In this document: piece after piece, positions 5,963 to 11,697 of the stretch
Layout: each line of letters begins with the position of its first letter
How positions within the stretch are numbered: the stretch's first letter is position 1
Assembly (NCBI GenBank): GCA_946479895.1
Contig: CAMLHT010000109.1
Coordinates: 1-11,697, forward strand
DNA: 11,697 nucleotides
DNA from: an uncultured Gemmatimonadota bacterium
GTDB lineage: Bacteria; Gemmatimonadota; Gemmatimonadetes; Gemmatimonadales; Gemmatimonadaceae
Direction: 5' to 3'
Program-made: the position numbers and the translations under genes
The notes under the pieces: generated by a model
Database searches by the model: none
Seen by the model: only the letters and a program-made list of their open reading frames with translations
Told to the model about the DNA's origin: nothing

Positions 5963-7108
5963 GTGTCCTCCTGGCATCTCGCCTGTTCCGCGTGCGATCA
6001 CACGGCCGCGGGCCTCTCGCTCGCCTCGGTCTGCCCGGAGTGCGGGCAGCCGTACCTCGTCCGCTTCGACTCGCCGTGGCCCGATCGGTCCGCGATCGTG
6101 GACCGGTGGGATATGTGGCGCTACCGCGCGGCGCTTCCCGTCCTGGACAGCGAGGAGCCGGTGTCCCTGGGAGAAGGCGCCACGCCGCTGATCGCGACGC
6201 CCTCGCTCGCCAAGAGCGTCGGCATACGGACGCTGTGGATCAAGGATGAAGGCCTGAACCCGACCGCGTCCTTCAAGGCGCGCGGCATGAGCACGGCCGT
6301 CACGCGGGCGCGAGCGCTTGGCGTCGCCGGGCTCGTGGCTCCGACGGCGGGCAACGCCGGCGCCGCGCTCGCGGCCTACGGGTCGGCTGCGGGCATTCCG
6401 GTGCGGATCTACGCGCCGGAGACGACGCCGCGGCCGATCCTGGAGACGATCCGCGCCCTCGGCGCCGACCTGCACACCGTCGTCGGCCACATCGGCGACG
6501 CCGGCAAGCAGGCGCGCGCGTTCGCCGCCGAGTCGGGCTACTTCGACGTCTCGACACTCCGGGAGCCCTATCGCATCGAGGGGAAGAAGACGATGGGTAT
6601 CGAGCTGGCCGAGCAGCTCGGCTGGCGCCTCCCGACGCACATCATCTATCCGACCGGCGGTGGCACGGGGCTGATCGGGATGTGGAAGGTGTTCCGCGAG
6701 ATGCTCGACGGCGGCTGGCTGCCGGCGGGATCGACCCTCCCGAAGATGATCGTCGCCCAGGCCGAAGGATGCGCGCCGATCGTCCGCGCGCACCAGGCAG
6801 GGCTCGATCGCGCCACGCCATGGGAGAATCCCGTCACGCACGCCAGCGGCCTTCGCGTCCCGGGGCCGCTCGGCGACCGGCTCATCCTCCGGGCGGTGAA
6901 GGAAAGCGGTGGCGATGCGCACGCGGTGAGCGAGCAGGCCATCGGCGACGCCACCCGTCGCATCGGGCGCATGACCGGCATCGACGCGGCTCCGGAAGGC
7001 GGTGCGGCGCTCGCGGTGACCGAGCAGCTCGTGGCGAGTGGACGCATCCCGAAGGATGCCGAAGTGCTGGTGTTCAACACCGGCAGCGGCGCGTCGTACC
7101 GCATCTGA
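5963..7108 (+). CDS. thrC: Threonine synthase (PLP-dependent, zinc-ribbon N-terminus)
   Basis: The 381-residue product is a fold-type II PLP enzyme that converts O-phospho-L-homoserine to L-threonine and phosphate. An N-terminal zinc ribbon is visible (Cys8, Cys11, Cys24, Cys27), as in many ThrC proteins of this branch. The segment LGEGATPL (69-76) precedes the Schiff-base lysine, Lys105, in NPTASFKARGM. The phosphate-cradle sequence TAGNAGAAL (128-136), the glycine-rich TGGGTGLIG (231-239) and NTGSG (372-376) near the C-terminus complete the PLP site. The start is GTG 5963: it keeps the whole zinc ribbon and no other in-frame start exists back to the TAG at 5912. No Shine-Dalgarno sequence is evident. 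The stop overlaps the larC start (TGATG). A related PLP lyase of the same fold cannot be fully excluded from sequence alone, but the zinc ribbon and overall architecture favour ThrC. Confidence 0.9.
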   Translation: MSSWHLACSACDHTAAGLSLASVCPECGQPYLVRFDSPWPDRSAIVDRWDMWRYRAALPVLDSEEPVSLGEGATPLIATPSLAKSVGIRTLWIKDEGLNPTASFKARGMSTAVTRARALGVAGLVAPTAGNAGAALAAYGSAAGIPVRIYAPETTPRPILETIRALGADLHTVVGHIGDAGKQARAFAAESGYFDVSTLREPYRIEGKKTMGIELAEQLGWRLPTHIIYPTGGGTGLIGMWKVFREMLDGGWLPAGSTLPKMIVAQAEGCAPIVRAHQAGLDRATPWENPVTHASGLRVPGPLGDRLILRAVKESGGDAHAVSEQAIGDATRRIGRMTGIDAAPEGGAALAVTEQLVASGRIPKDAEVLVFNTGSGASYRI

Positions 7109-8274
7109 TGCGCATCGCGATCCTCGATCCGTTCAGCGGCATCTCGGGCGACATGACCCTTGGCGCCCTGGTCGCCGTGGGGCTCGACCCGGACTTCATC
7201 CGCGGACTGCCGTCGCGCCTCGGCCTCGAAGGCATCGGCGTCTCGGTGACCCCGGTCGTGCGCGCCGGCATCGCCTGCACCAAGGTGGACTTCGAGATTC
7301 CGCCCCAGCCGCACGGACGCCACCTCCGGCACATTCGCGCGATCCTCGAGAAGGCCGATGCGCCACCGCATGTGAAGGAGCAGGCGGACGCCATCTTCCT
7401 CGCGCTGACCACTGCCGAGGCAGAGATCCATGGAACGACCATCGAGAAGGTCCACCTTCACGAGGTCGGTGCCGTCGATTCGATCCTCGACGTCATCGGC
7501 TCGGTCTGGGGCTTCCACCTCCTCGGGGTCGAGCGCGTCTACTGCGGCCCGCTCGTGGTGGGGGAGGGCACGGTCCACGCGGCGCACGGGGAAATGCCGG
7601 TGCCGGCGCCCGCCACGCTCAAGCTCCTCGAGGGACTGACCGTCCGGCCCGGCCCGGCCGGCTCCGGCGAGCTGGTGACGCCCACGGGCGCGGCGCTCGT
7701 TCGCCAGTTGTCGGCCGGGCCCGCGCCGGAGAGCTACCAGCCGGTTCGGAGCGGATACGGCGCGGGGACCAAGGACTTCCCGAAGCGCGCCAACGCGCTG
7801 CGAATCACCCTCGCCGAACTCGCCGTCACCGCGGCGACCGAGTCGCTGGTCGAGCTCGTGGCGGACATCGACGACATGTCGGCCGAGTACGTGGCCGGGG
7901 CCGCCGACGCACTGAGGGAGGCAGGAGCGCTCGACGTGACGGTCATCCCCACGGTGATGAAGCGCGGCCGCCCCGGACTGCGCATGGAGGTGCTCGCCAG
8001 GCCCGCCGACGCCGGCCCCCTCGAGGCCAGGCTCTTTCGGGAGACGACCACCATGGGTGTGCGCCGGCGCACGGTGGAGCGGCAGGCCCTCGAGCGGACG
8101 ACCGCCTCGGTCCAGGTCCTCGGCCACAGCATTTCGGTCAAGGTTGCCGTTCTTCCGGATGGGACGAAGCGGGCCAAGCCCGAGTTCGTCGACGTCCAGC
8201 GCGTCTCACTGGCGACAGGACAGCCTCTACAGGATATTTTCAGGCTGGCTTTAACCAGCGCGGAACGCGCTTGA
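7108..8274 (+). CDS. larC: Nickel pincer cofactor biosynthesis protein LarC
   Basis: The 388-residue product belongs to the LarC (former DUF111) family. LarC is a CTP-dependent cyclometallase that inserts nickel into the pyridinium bis-thiocarboxylic mononucleotide made by LarB and LarE, forming the pincer cofactor of LarA-type racemases and epimerases. Motifs seen are ILDPFSGISGDMTLGAL (5-21), HGRHLRHI (69-76), VHLHEVGAVDSILDVIG (115-131), HGEMPVPAPAT (160-170), LVTPTGAALV (189-198), DIDDMSAE (253-260) and KRGRPG (285-290). The family's two halves are fused in one open frame; in Lactobacillus plantarum they are joined by programmed frameshifting. The ATG 7108 start overlaps the thrC stop and gives the family's N-terminus; the frame stays open upstream, but that stretch is out-of-frame thrC. 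LarA, LarB and LarE are not in the window. Translation probably depends on coupling to thrC. Confidence 0.93.
   Translation: MRIAILDPFSGISGDMTLGALVAVGLDPDFIRGLPSRLGLEGIGVSVTPVVRAGIACTKVDFEIPPQPHGRHLRHIRAILEKADAPPHVKEQADAIFLALTTAEAEIHGTTIEKVHLHEVGAVDSILDVIGSVWGFHLLGVERVYCGPLVVGEGTVHAAHGEMPVPAPATLKLLEGLTVRPGPAGSGELVTPTGAALVRQLSAGPAPESYQPVRSGYGAGTKDFPKRANALRITLAELAVTAATESLVELVADIDDMSAEYVAGAADALREAGALDVTVIPTVMKRGRPGLRMEVLARPADAGPLEARLFRETTTMGVRRRTVERQALERTTASVQVLGHSISVKVAVLPDGTKRAKPEFVDVQRVSLATGQPLQDIFRLALTSAERA
8212..8240 (+). promoter_or_regulatory. Possible promoter for the secreted TPR gene, inside the larC 3' end
   Basis: GCGACA at 8212-8217 (4 of 6 matches to TTGACA) and TATTTT at 8235-8240 (4 of 6 matches to TATAAT) are separated by 17 bases, the optimal sigma-70 spacing. 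Predicted initiation near 8247 gives a leader of about 94 bases to the ATG at 8341. The call is helped by the downstream gene having its own ribosome binding site and terminator. Confidence 0.4.
8244..8271 (+). other. Two overlapping hairpins in the predicted TPR-gene leader
   Basis: GCTGG at 8244-8248 pairs with CCAGC at 8255-8259 (6-base loop). AGCGCG at 8257-8262 pairs perfectly with CGCGCT at 8266-8271 over a GAA loop. The two share AGC at 8257-8259 and so cannot both be complete. They lie at the end of larC, before its stop, and at the start of the predicted leader. No T-run follows. Confidence 0.35.
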
Positions 8275-8328
8275 TCGGCCGGGTGTAGGACTTTCCGGCA
8301 CCACCAGCCCCACCCATTCGAAGTCTTC

Positions 8329-8333
8329 AGGAG
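8329..8333 (+). promoter_or_regulatory. Ribosome binding site of the secreted TPR gene
   Basis: AGGAG lies 7 bases before the ATG at 8341, a strong Shine-Dalgarno match at ideal spacing. It is the clearest ribosome binding site in the window and fixes the start of the downstream gene. Confidence 0.85.
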
Positions 8334-8340
8334 ATAACTG

Positions 8341-9960
8341 ATGCCCAAGTTCGGAAAGGTCGCGGTTCTGCCCGCGCTCGCCGCGGCGATCATGGCGACC
8401 GGAGTCCAGACTGTGGCCGCGCAGCAGAAGGAATGCGAAATCGACGAGAACGCCGGCGGCCTCGGCATGGTCGTGTTCGCGCTGATGGCCGCCCAGCAGG
8501 CGGGCACGTCCCAGGCGGACCAGACGAAGCAGCTCCAGACCGCGATCGGGCGCATGTTCCCGGGCGATCCGAAGAAGGAAGAAGCCGATAACGCGAAGAA
8601 CCCGGTGGGGCGCGCCTTCACGCTGGGCAAGATCTACATGACGTACCTGTCCCAGCCGGACATGCCCGTCGTGACGACGCGTGGACGCCTGGGCTACAAG
8701 ACGAATCCCGAGGGCACCGTCGACCTGTCCGTCAGCATCGACTCTGCCTTCAAGGTCGTCGAGGAAAAGGCTCCCCAGTGCGCGACGCTCATCTCGCAGT
8801 GGCGCCAGCAGCCGGGCTGGGTCCGGCTGGTCCAGACGGCGATGGATTTCGCCAACAACAACAAGATCGATTCGGCGGACGTGGTCGCCCATCAGGCGCT
8901 CCGCATCTCGCCGACCGCCCCCTATTCGAACCTCGTGCTCGGCAACGTCGCCGCGCAGCGGATGAAGAACATGGAGGCGATCGAGTACTACAAGGCGGCG
9001 CTGGTCGAGGCGGAGAAGGACACCGTGTTCGCCGACGTCCGCCGCACGATCCTCTACACCCTCGGCAACTTTGCCAACGACGCGGGCCAGATGGACACGG
9101 TGCCCGCCAACAAGCAGAAGTACTTCGCCGAGGCGCTCCAGGCCTGGGAAGCGCTGGCCAAGGACCCGGGGAAGCAGTACGGCGAGGTCGCCAGCCAGGG
9201 CCGCACGATGGTGCTTCGCGCCATGGGCGACACGGCTGCCATTCGCAACGCGTGCAAGCCGCAGCTCGAGAACCCCTCCGCGTTCGGCTTCACGGCCCTC
9301 GTGCAGTGCGGCGTGACGTTCGCGGAAATCGATGACAACGCCGCTTCGACCAAGCTGTTCGCCGCGGCCAACGCCCTCAACCCGTATCACCGCGACGGCC
9401 TCTACAACCTCGCGCGCATGCAGATCGTGAACGGGGAGAACGAGAAGGCGATCGCGACCACGGACAAGCTCGTGGCCGTCGATCCGTCGAACCCGGACAA
9501 CTACAAGCTCTACGTCATCGCCTACGGGAACATCCGCAAGGGATACGTCGCGAAGGCCGATACTGTCGGCAAGCGGGCGAACGCCCTCGGCCGCACGGCG
9601 TCGGACAATGCGAAGCGTCGCGCGCTGACCGACACGGCCATCCGCCTCGACTCGCTCCAGCGCGCCGCCCTGAACAAGCAGGTCGACTGGAATACCCGGG
9701 CCGACTCGATGCCGGTGCAGGTCCTGTTCGCCGAGTTCACCCCCGGTGCGGAAAAGACCACGATCGCCGGAGAGATCCGGAACCGGTCGGCCGCCGAGCA
9801 GACCTACGTGCTCGAGATCGAGTTCCTCGACAAGACCGGTGCGGTCGTGACGACGGGCTCGGCCACGGTCGACAAGGTGCCGCCCAAGGGCACCGGCAGG
9901 TTCAGCATCACCGGCACGGCTCCGAACATCGCCGCGTTCCGCTACAAGCCGATCAAGTAG
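8341..9960 (+). CDS. Secreted TPR-repeat protein with C-terminal FxLYD-like beta domain, function unknown
   Basis: I do not recognise a named gene. The 539-residue product starts with a Sec-type signal peptide (Lys3 and Lys6, then a hydrophobic core 7-23) and a likely cleavage after Ala27 in TVAAQQ. The middle, about 160-400, is helical with TPR-like units: residues 181-220 with the LGNVAAQRMKNMEAIEYYKAAL stretch split around 200-221, and 333-382 ending in LVAVDPSNPDNYKLYV. The last 80 residues, from PVQVLFAEF (458) to the end, look like a beta-sandwich of the FxLYD type (EIRNRS, EIEFLDKTGAVV, then a polar strand). Four cysteines (32, 147, 305, 323) could form disulphides. The protein is probably periplasmic or surface-associated. 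A strong ribosome binding site and terminator make it a single-gene unit. Regular use of C/G-ending codons such as AAG, AAC and CTC suggests good expression. TPR context suggests a scaffold; no catalytic motif is seen. Confidence 0.85.
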   Translation: MPKFGKVAVLPALAAAIMATGVQTVAAQQKECEIDENAGGLGMVVFALMAAQQAGTSQADQTKQLQTAIGRMFPGDPKKEEADNAKNPVGRAFTLGKIYMTYLSQPDMPVVTTRGRLGYKTNPEGTVDLSVSIDSAFKVVEEKAPQCATLISQWRQQPGWVRLVQTAMDFANNNKIDSADVVAHQALRISPTAPYSNLVLGNVAAQRMKNMEAIEYYKAALVEAEKDTVFADVRRTILYTLGNFANDAGQMDTVPANKQKYFAEALQAWEALAKDPGKQYGEVASQGRTMVLRAMGDTAAIRNACKPQLENPSAFGFTALVQCGVTFAEIDDNAASTKLFAAANALNPYHRDGLYNLARMQIVNGENEKAIATTDKLVAVDPSNPDNYKLYVIAYGNIRKGYVAKADTVGKRANALGRTASDNAKRRALTDTAIRLDSLQRAALNKQVDWNTRADSMPVQVLFAEFTPGAEKTTIAGEIRNRSAAEQTYVLEIEFLDKTGAVVTTGSATVDKVPPKGTGRFSITGTAPNIAAFRYKPIK

Positions 9961-9981
9961 GCCTGATTCGCTGAAGGGGAG

Positions 9982-10014
9982 AACGCCCGCCGTCCTGGCG
10001 GGCGTTTTCTTTTT
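9982..10014 (+). terminator. Rho-independent terminator of the secreted TPR gene
   Basis: AACGCCCGCC at 9982-9991 pairs perfectly with GGCGGGCGTT at 9997-10006 over the loop GTCCT. The stem runs into a T-rich tract, TTTTCTTTTT with one C, ending at 10014. It starts 22 bases after the TPR stop. On the other strand no T-run follows the stem, so it acts on + strand transcripts only. Confidence 0.95.
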
Positions 10015-10040
10015 GGTCGCGCCCAAGAGCAAGTCTTTTC

Positions 10041-10069
10041 TTGTCTTAGCAGCCTGGGCTTCCTAGATT
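10041..10069 (+). promoter_or_regulatory. Sigma-70-type promoter for the DUF512-der unit
   Basis: TTGTCT (10041-10046; 4 of 6 matches) and TAGATT (10064-10069; 4 of 6) are exactly 17 bases apart, and the region is AT-richer than its surroundings. It lies just after the terminator, where a new transcript must begin. Transcription would start near 10076, giving an 87-base leader. GTCTT occurs at 10033 and again at 10043, one helical turn apart and overlapping the -35, which could be an activator or repressor site. Confidence 0.65.
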
Positions 10070-10078
10070 GGTTGAAGT

Positions 10079-10104
10079 GCGATTCCGCCTTTTCGCGGCA
10101 TCGC
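10079..10104 (+). promoter_or_regulatory. Strong hairpin at the 5' end of the DUF512-der leader
   Basis: GCGATTCCGC at 10079-10088 pairs with GCGGCATCGC at 10095-10104, 9 of 10 pairs with one central T/C mismatch, over the loop CTTTTC. It begins about three bases after the predicted transcription start. A second possible stem follows: CCGCC at 10108-10112 with GGCGG at 10124-10128. The remaining leader to the ATG (10129-10162) shows no clear element apart from a weak purine-rich ribosome binding region at 10152-10162. Confidence 0.55.
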
Positions 10105-10162
10105 GGCCCGCCGGAACGACACTGGCGGCACCAATCGTCGGGTCGCAACCGGGTGGCGGGAA

Positions 10163-11452
10163 ATGGTTCGGGTTTCACGAGTTCTGGAAGGCAGCGTCGC
10201 GGAGGAAATGGGGATCGAGCCGGGCACCGAGCTGCTGACGGTGAACGGCCGCGAGGTCGCTGATTTCCTGGACTGGGAGTTCCTGTCGGCCGACGAGGAG
10301 CTCGTGATCGAAGCGCGGCTGCCGTCCGCGGAGGAGATCGTCTACGAGGTCGAGCGTCCGATGGGCGAGTCCCTCGGGGTCGAGCTCGAGCCGCCGACGG
10401 TCCGCCGCTGCGCCAACCGCTGCGAGTTCTGCTTCATCGAGGGCCTGCCGAAGGGGCTGCGGAAGAACCTCTACGTGCGCGACGACGACTACCGGCTGTC
10501 GTTCGCATACGGCAACTTCGCCACGCTCTCGAACCTCAAGGAGCGCGACTTCCAGCGCATCCTCGAGTACCGGCTGTCGCCGCTCTACATCTCCGTCCAC
10601 GCGACTCCGTGGGAAGCGCGGAAGATCCTGCTCAACAACCCGCGGGTCCCCAACATCGTCGAGCAGCTCACGCGCCTCGCCGAGGGGGGAATCCAGTTCC
10701 ACTCGCAGATGGTGGTCGTGCCCGGCCTCAACGACGGCGAGGTCCTGGAGCAGTCGCTGACCGACCTCTGGAACCTCGGGGAGGCGGTGCTGTCGGTGGC
10801 CCTGGTGCCGGTCGGCCTCACGCAGTTCTCCCACCTCTACACGGGCAAGTCGATGGACGAGGCGAACGCGCGAGCGATCCTCGCCGCCGCCGAACGCTGG
10901 GGCGCCCGGGCGAGGGCAGAGCGCGGGCAGACCTGGGTCTTCGGGTCCGACGAGCTGTATCTGCTGGCCAACCGCCCGCTGCCGGACGCCGAGTTCTACG
11001 GAGACTTCGAGCAGGTGGAGAACGGCGTGGGCGCGGTGCCGCTCCTGCGCCACCGGGTTGCCGAAGGCCTCGAGCTCCTGCCGCGCCTCGACGGGAAGAA
11101 GATCGGGGTCGTGACGGGCGTGTCCATGGGGGACCTGATGCCGCCGCTCATCGAGCAGCTCACGAGCGCCACCGGCGCCACCTTCGAGGTGATCCCGGTG
11201 GTGAACTCCATGTTCGGCCCGACGACGACCTGCGCCGGCCTCCTTGTGGGCGCCGACATCCGGCGGGCCCTCGCCGATCGCCGGGACCTCGACTTCGCGC
11301 TGATTCCGGCGGAGACGATGAACGACAACCGCATCTTCCTCGACGACGATACCTTCGACGCCGTCGCCGCCGCGGTTCCGATTCCGGTCTTCCCCTCCTA
11401 CGACTTCATCGACGTGCTCACTCCCGGACAGACCTGCGAGGTGGCCGCGTGA
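10163..11452 (+). CDS. DUF512 protein: PDZ-like domain plus Cys-x3-Cys-x2-Cys iron-sulphur (radical-SAM-like) protein
   Basis: The 429-residue product matches the DUF512 family, whose function is unknown to me. An N-terminal PDZ-like segment (about 1-78; [20 protein letters not shown] at 8-27) precedes a cysteine motif, Cys83-x3-Cys87-x2-Cys90, in [18 protein letters not shown] (83-100). That is followed by [20 protein letters not shown] (103-122), the most conserved stretch of the family. The Cys spacing is that of radical-SAM enzymes, and the following ISVHATPW (143-150) and VPGLND (188-193) segments resemble the TIM-barrel strands of that superfamily. The C-terminal DUF512 domain covers about 300-425, with Cys353 in a TTTCAG motif. 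It is cytoplasmic, with no signal peptide. ATG 10163 is the only good start; upstream the frame is open to 10076 with no ATG, GTG or TTG. The stop overlaps the der start as GTGA. The family is often found next to der in Clostridia, from memory, which supports a functional link. Confidence 0.88.
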   Translation: MVRVSRVLEGSVAEEMGIEPGTELLTVNGREVADFLDWEFLSADEELVIEARLPSAEEIVYEVERPMGESLGVELEPPTVRRCANRCEFCFIEGLPKGLRKNLYVRDDDYRLSFAYGNFATLSNLKERDFQRILEYRLSPLYISVHATPWEARKILLNNPRVPNIVEQLTRLAEGGIQFHSQMVVVPGLNDGEVLEQSLTDLWNLGEAVLSVALVPVGLTQFSHLYTGKSMDEANARAILAAAERWGARARAERGQTWVFGSDELYLLANRPLPDAEFYGDFEQVENGVGAVPLLRHRVAEGLELLPRLDGKKIGVVTGVSMGDLMPPLIEQLTSATGATFEVIPVVNSMFGPTTTCAGLLVGADIRRALADRRDLDFALIPAETMNDNRIFLDDDTFDAVAAAVPIPVFPSYDFIDVLTPGQTCEVAA

Positions 11453-11697
11453 GCATCCCCGTCGTGGCAATCATCGGCCGGCCGAACGTCGGCAAGTCGG
11501 AGCTCTTCAATCGCATCATCGGCGAGCCGACGGCCATCGTCTCCGACGAAGCCGGCACCACGCGCGACCGCAACTTTGCGCGCGCCGAGTGGGCCGGGCG
11601 CAACTTCTGGCTCGAGGACACCGGCGGGCTCAATGACGACCCGTCGGCGCAGATGGACGTCGAGATCCGGAAGCAGGTCGACGCAGCGATGGGCGAG
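11449..11697 (+). CDS. der: Ribosome assembly GTPase Der (EngA), N-terminal part (3' truncated by window)
   Basis: Eighty-three codons are visible before the window ends. Der is a double-GTPase-domain protein needed for 50S subunit maturation. The first GTPase domain shows the G1 loop [13 protein letters not shown] (10-22), the switch/G2 region [10 protein letters not shown] (32-41) and the G3 motif DTGG (57-60). The residue after the P-loop serine is Glu18, where the family usually has a small residue such as Thr or Ala; the switch reads EAGTTRD where PGVTRD is usual. GTG 11449 is chosen because it overlaps the preceding TGA, has GAGGTGG at 11438-11444 upstream, and starts the protein at the expected place. 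The KH domain and second GTPase domain lie beyond the window. Confidence 0.95.
   Translation, partial: MSIPVVAIIGRPNVGKSELFNRIIGEPTAIVSDEAGTTRDRNFARAEWAGRNFWLEDTGGLNDDPSAQMDVEIRKQVDAAMGE

Noticed and set aside
6682..7107. In-frame upstream extension of larC
   Set aside because: The extra 142 residues are out-of-frame thrC sequence; LarC proteins begin at the DPFSGISGDM region and the TGATG overlap marks ATG 7108.
8251..10032. 593-codon open frame on the minus strand opposite the TPR gene
   Set aside because: It spans the intrinsic terminator and the real gene's full length. Its protein is an Arg/His/Asp/Val-rich mixture with no domain, and it is a codon-position shadow expected at this GC content.
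1..11697. Search for tRNA, rRNA, CRISPR array, insertion sequence, prophage or att sites
   Set aside because: I read the gaps and saw no cloverleaf, repeat-spacer array, terminal inverted repeats, transposase or integrase; this is by eye only.

Overview
The window is about 11.7 kb of high-GC bacterial chromosome with every recognisable gene on the + strand. Gene density is high and the longest gap is about 200 bases. Gene content (bacillithiol-type BshC, a MurJ with the YLPVS/AAELPEMS signature, a DUF512 protein ahead of Der, secreted TPR proteins with no recognised name) and base composition suggest a Gemmatimonadota-like lineage. That is an inference from protein character, not from a marker gene.

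Layout: the window opens in the 3' end of a glutamate/leucine-type dehydrogenase. A short GC-rich hairpin and a -10 box follow, then the tightly overlapped block rlmH-bshC-murJ, with ATGA overlaps at both junctions. After a 57-base gap with another hairpin and a -10 box comes uvrC. Its 3' end carries a tandem hexanucleotide repeat and a hairpin. Then come thrC and larC (overlapping TGATG), a separately transcribed secreted TPR protein with its own ribosome binding site and a strong rho-independent terminator, and finally a DUF512 PDZ/iron-sulphur-type protein overlapping (GTGA) the start of der, which runs off the end.

Functionally this is mostly housekeeping: rRNA methylation (RlmH), thiol redox buffering (BshC), peptidoglycan precursor flipping (MurJ), nucleotide excision repair (UvrC), threonine synthesis (ThrC), nickel-pincer cofactor synthesis (LarC) and ribosome assembly (Der). 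The least understood parts are the DUF512 protein coupled to Der, the secreted TPR protein, and the junction architecture. rlmH and uvrC each have a TANNNT -10 box exactly 6 bases before the start codon, as expected for leaderless mRNAs. The DUF512-der unit has a well-spaced promoter followed at once by a strong 5'-end hairpin.

I saw no mobile element, tRNA, rRNA, CRISPR array or clear sign of recent horizontal transfer. I see no obvious new multi-gene system; the best leads are the DUF512-Der pair and the regulatory junctions.
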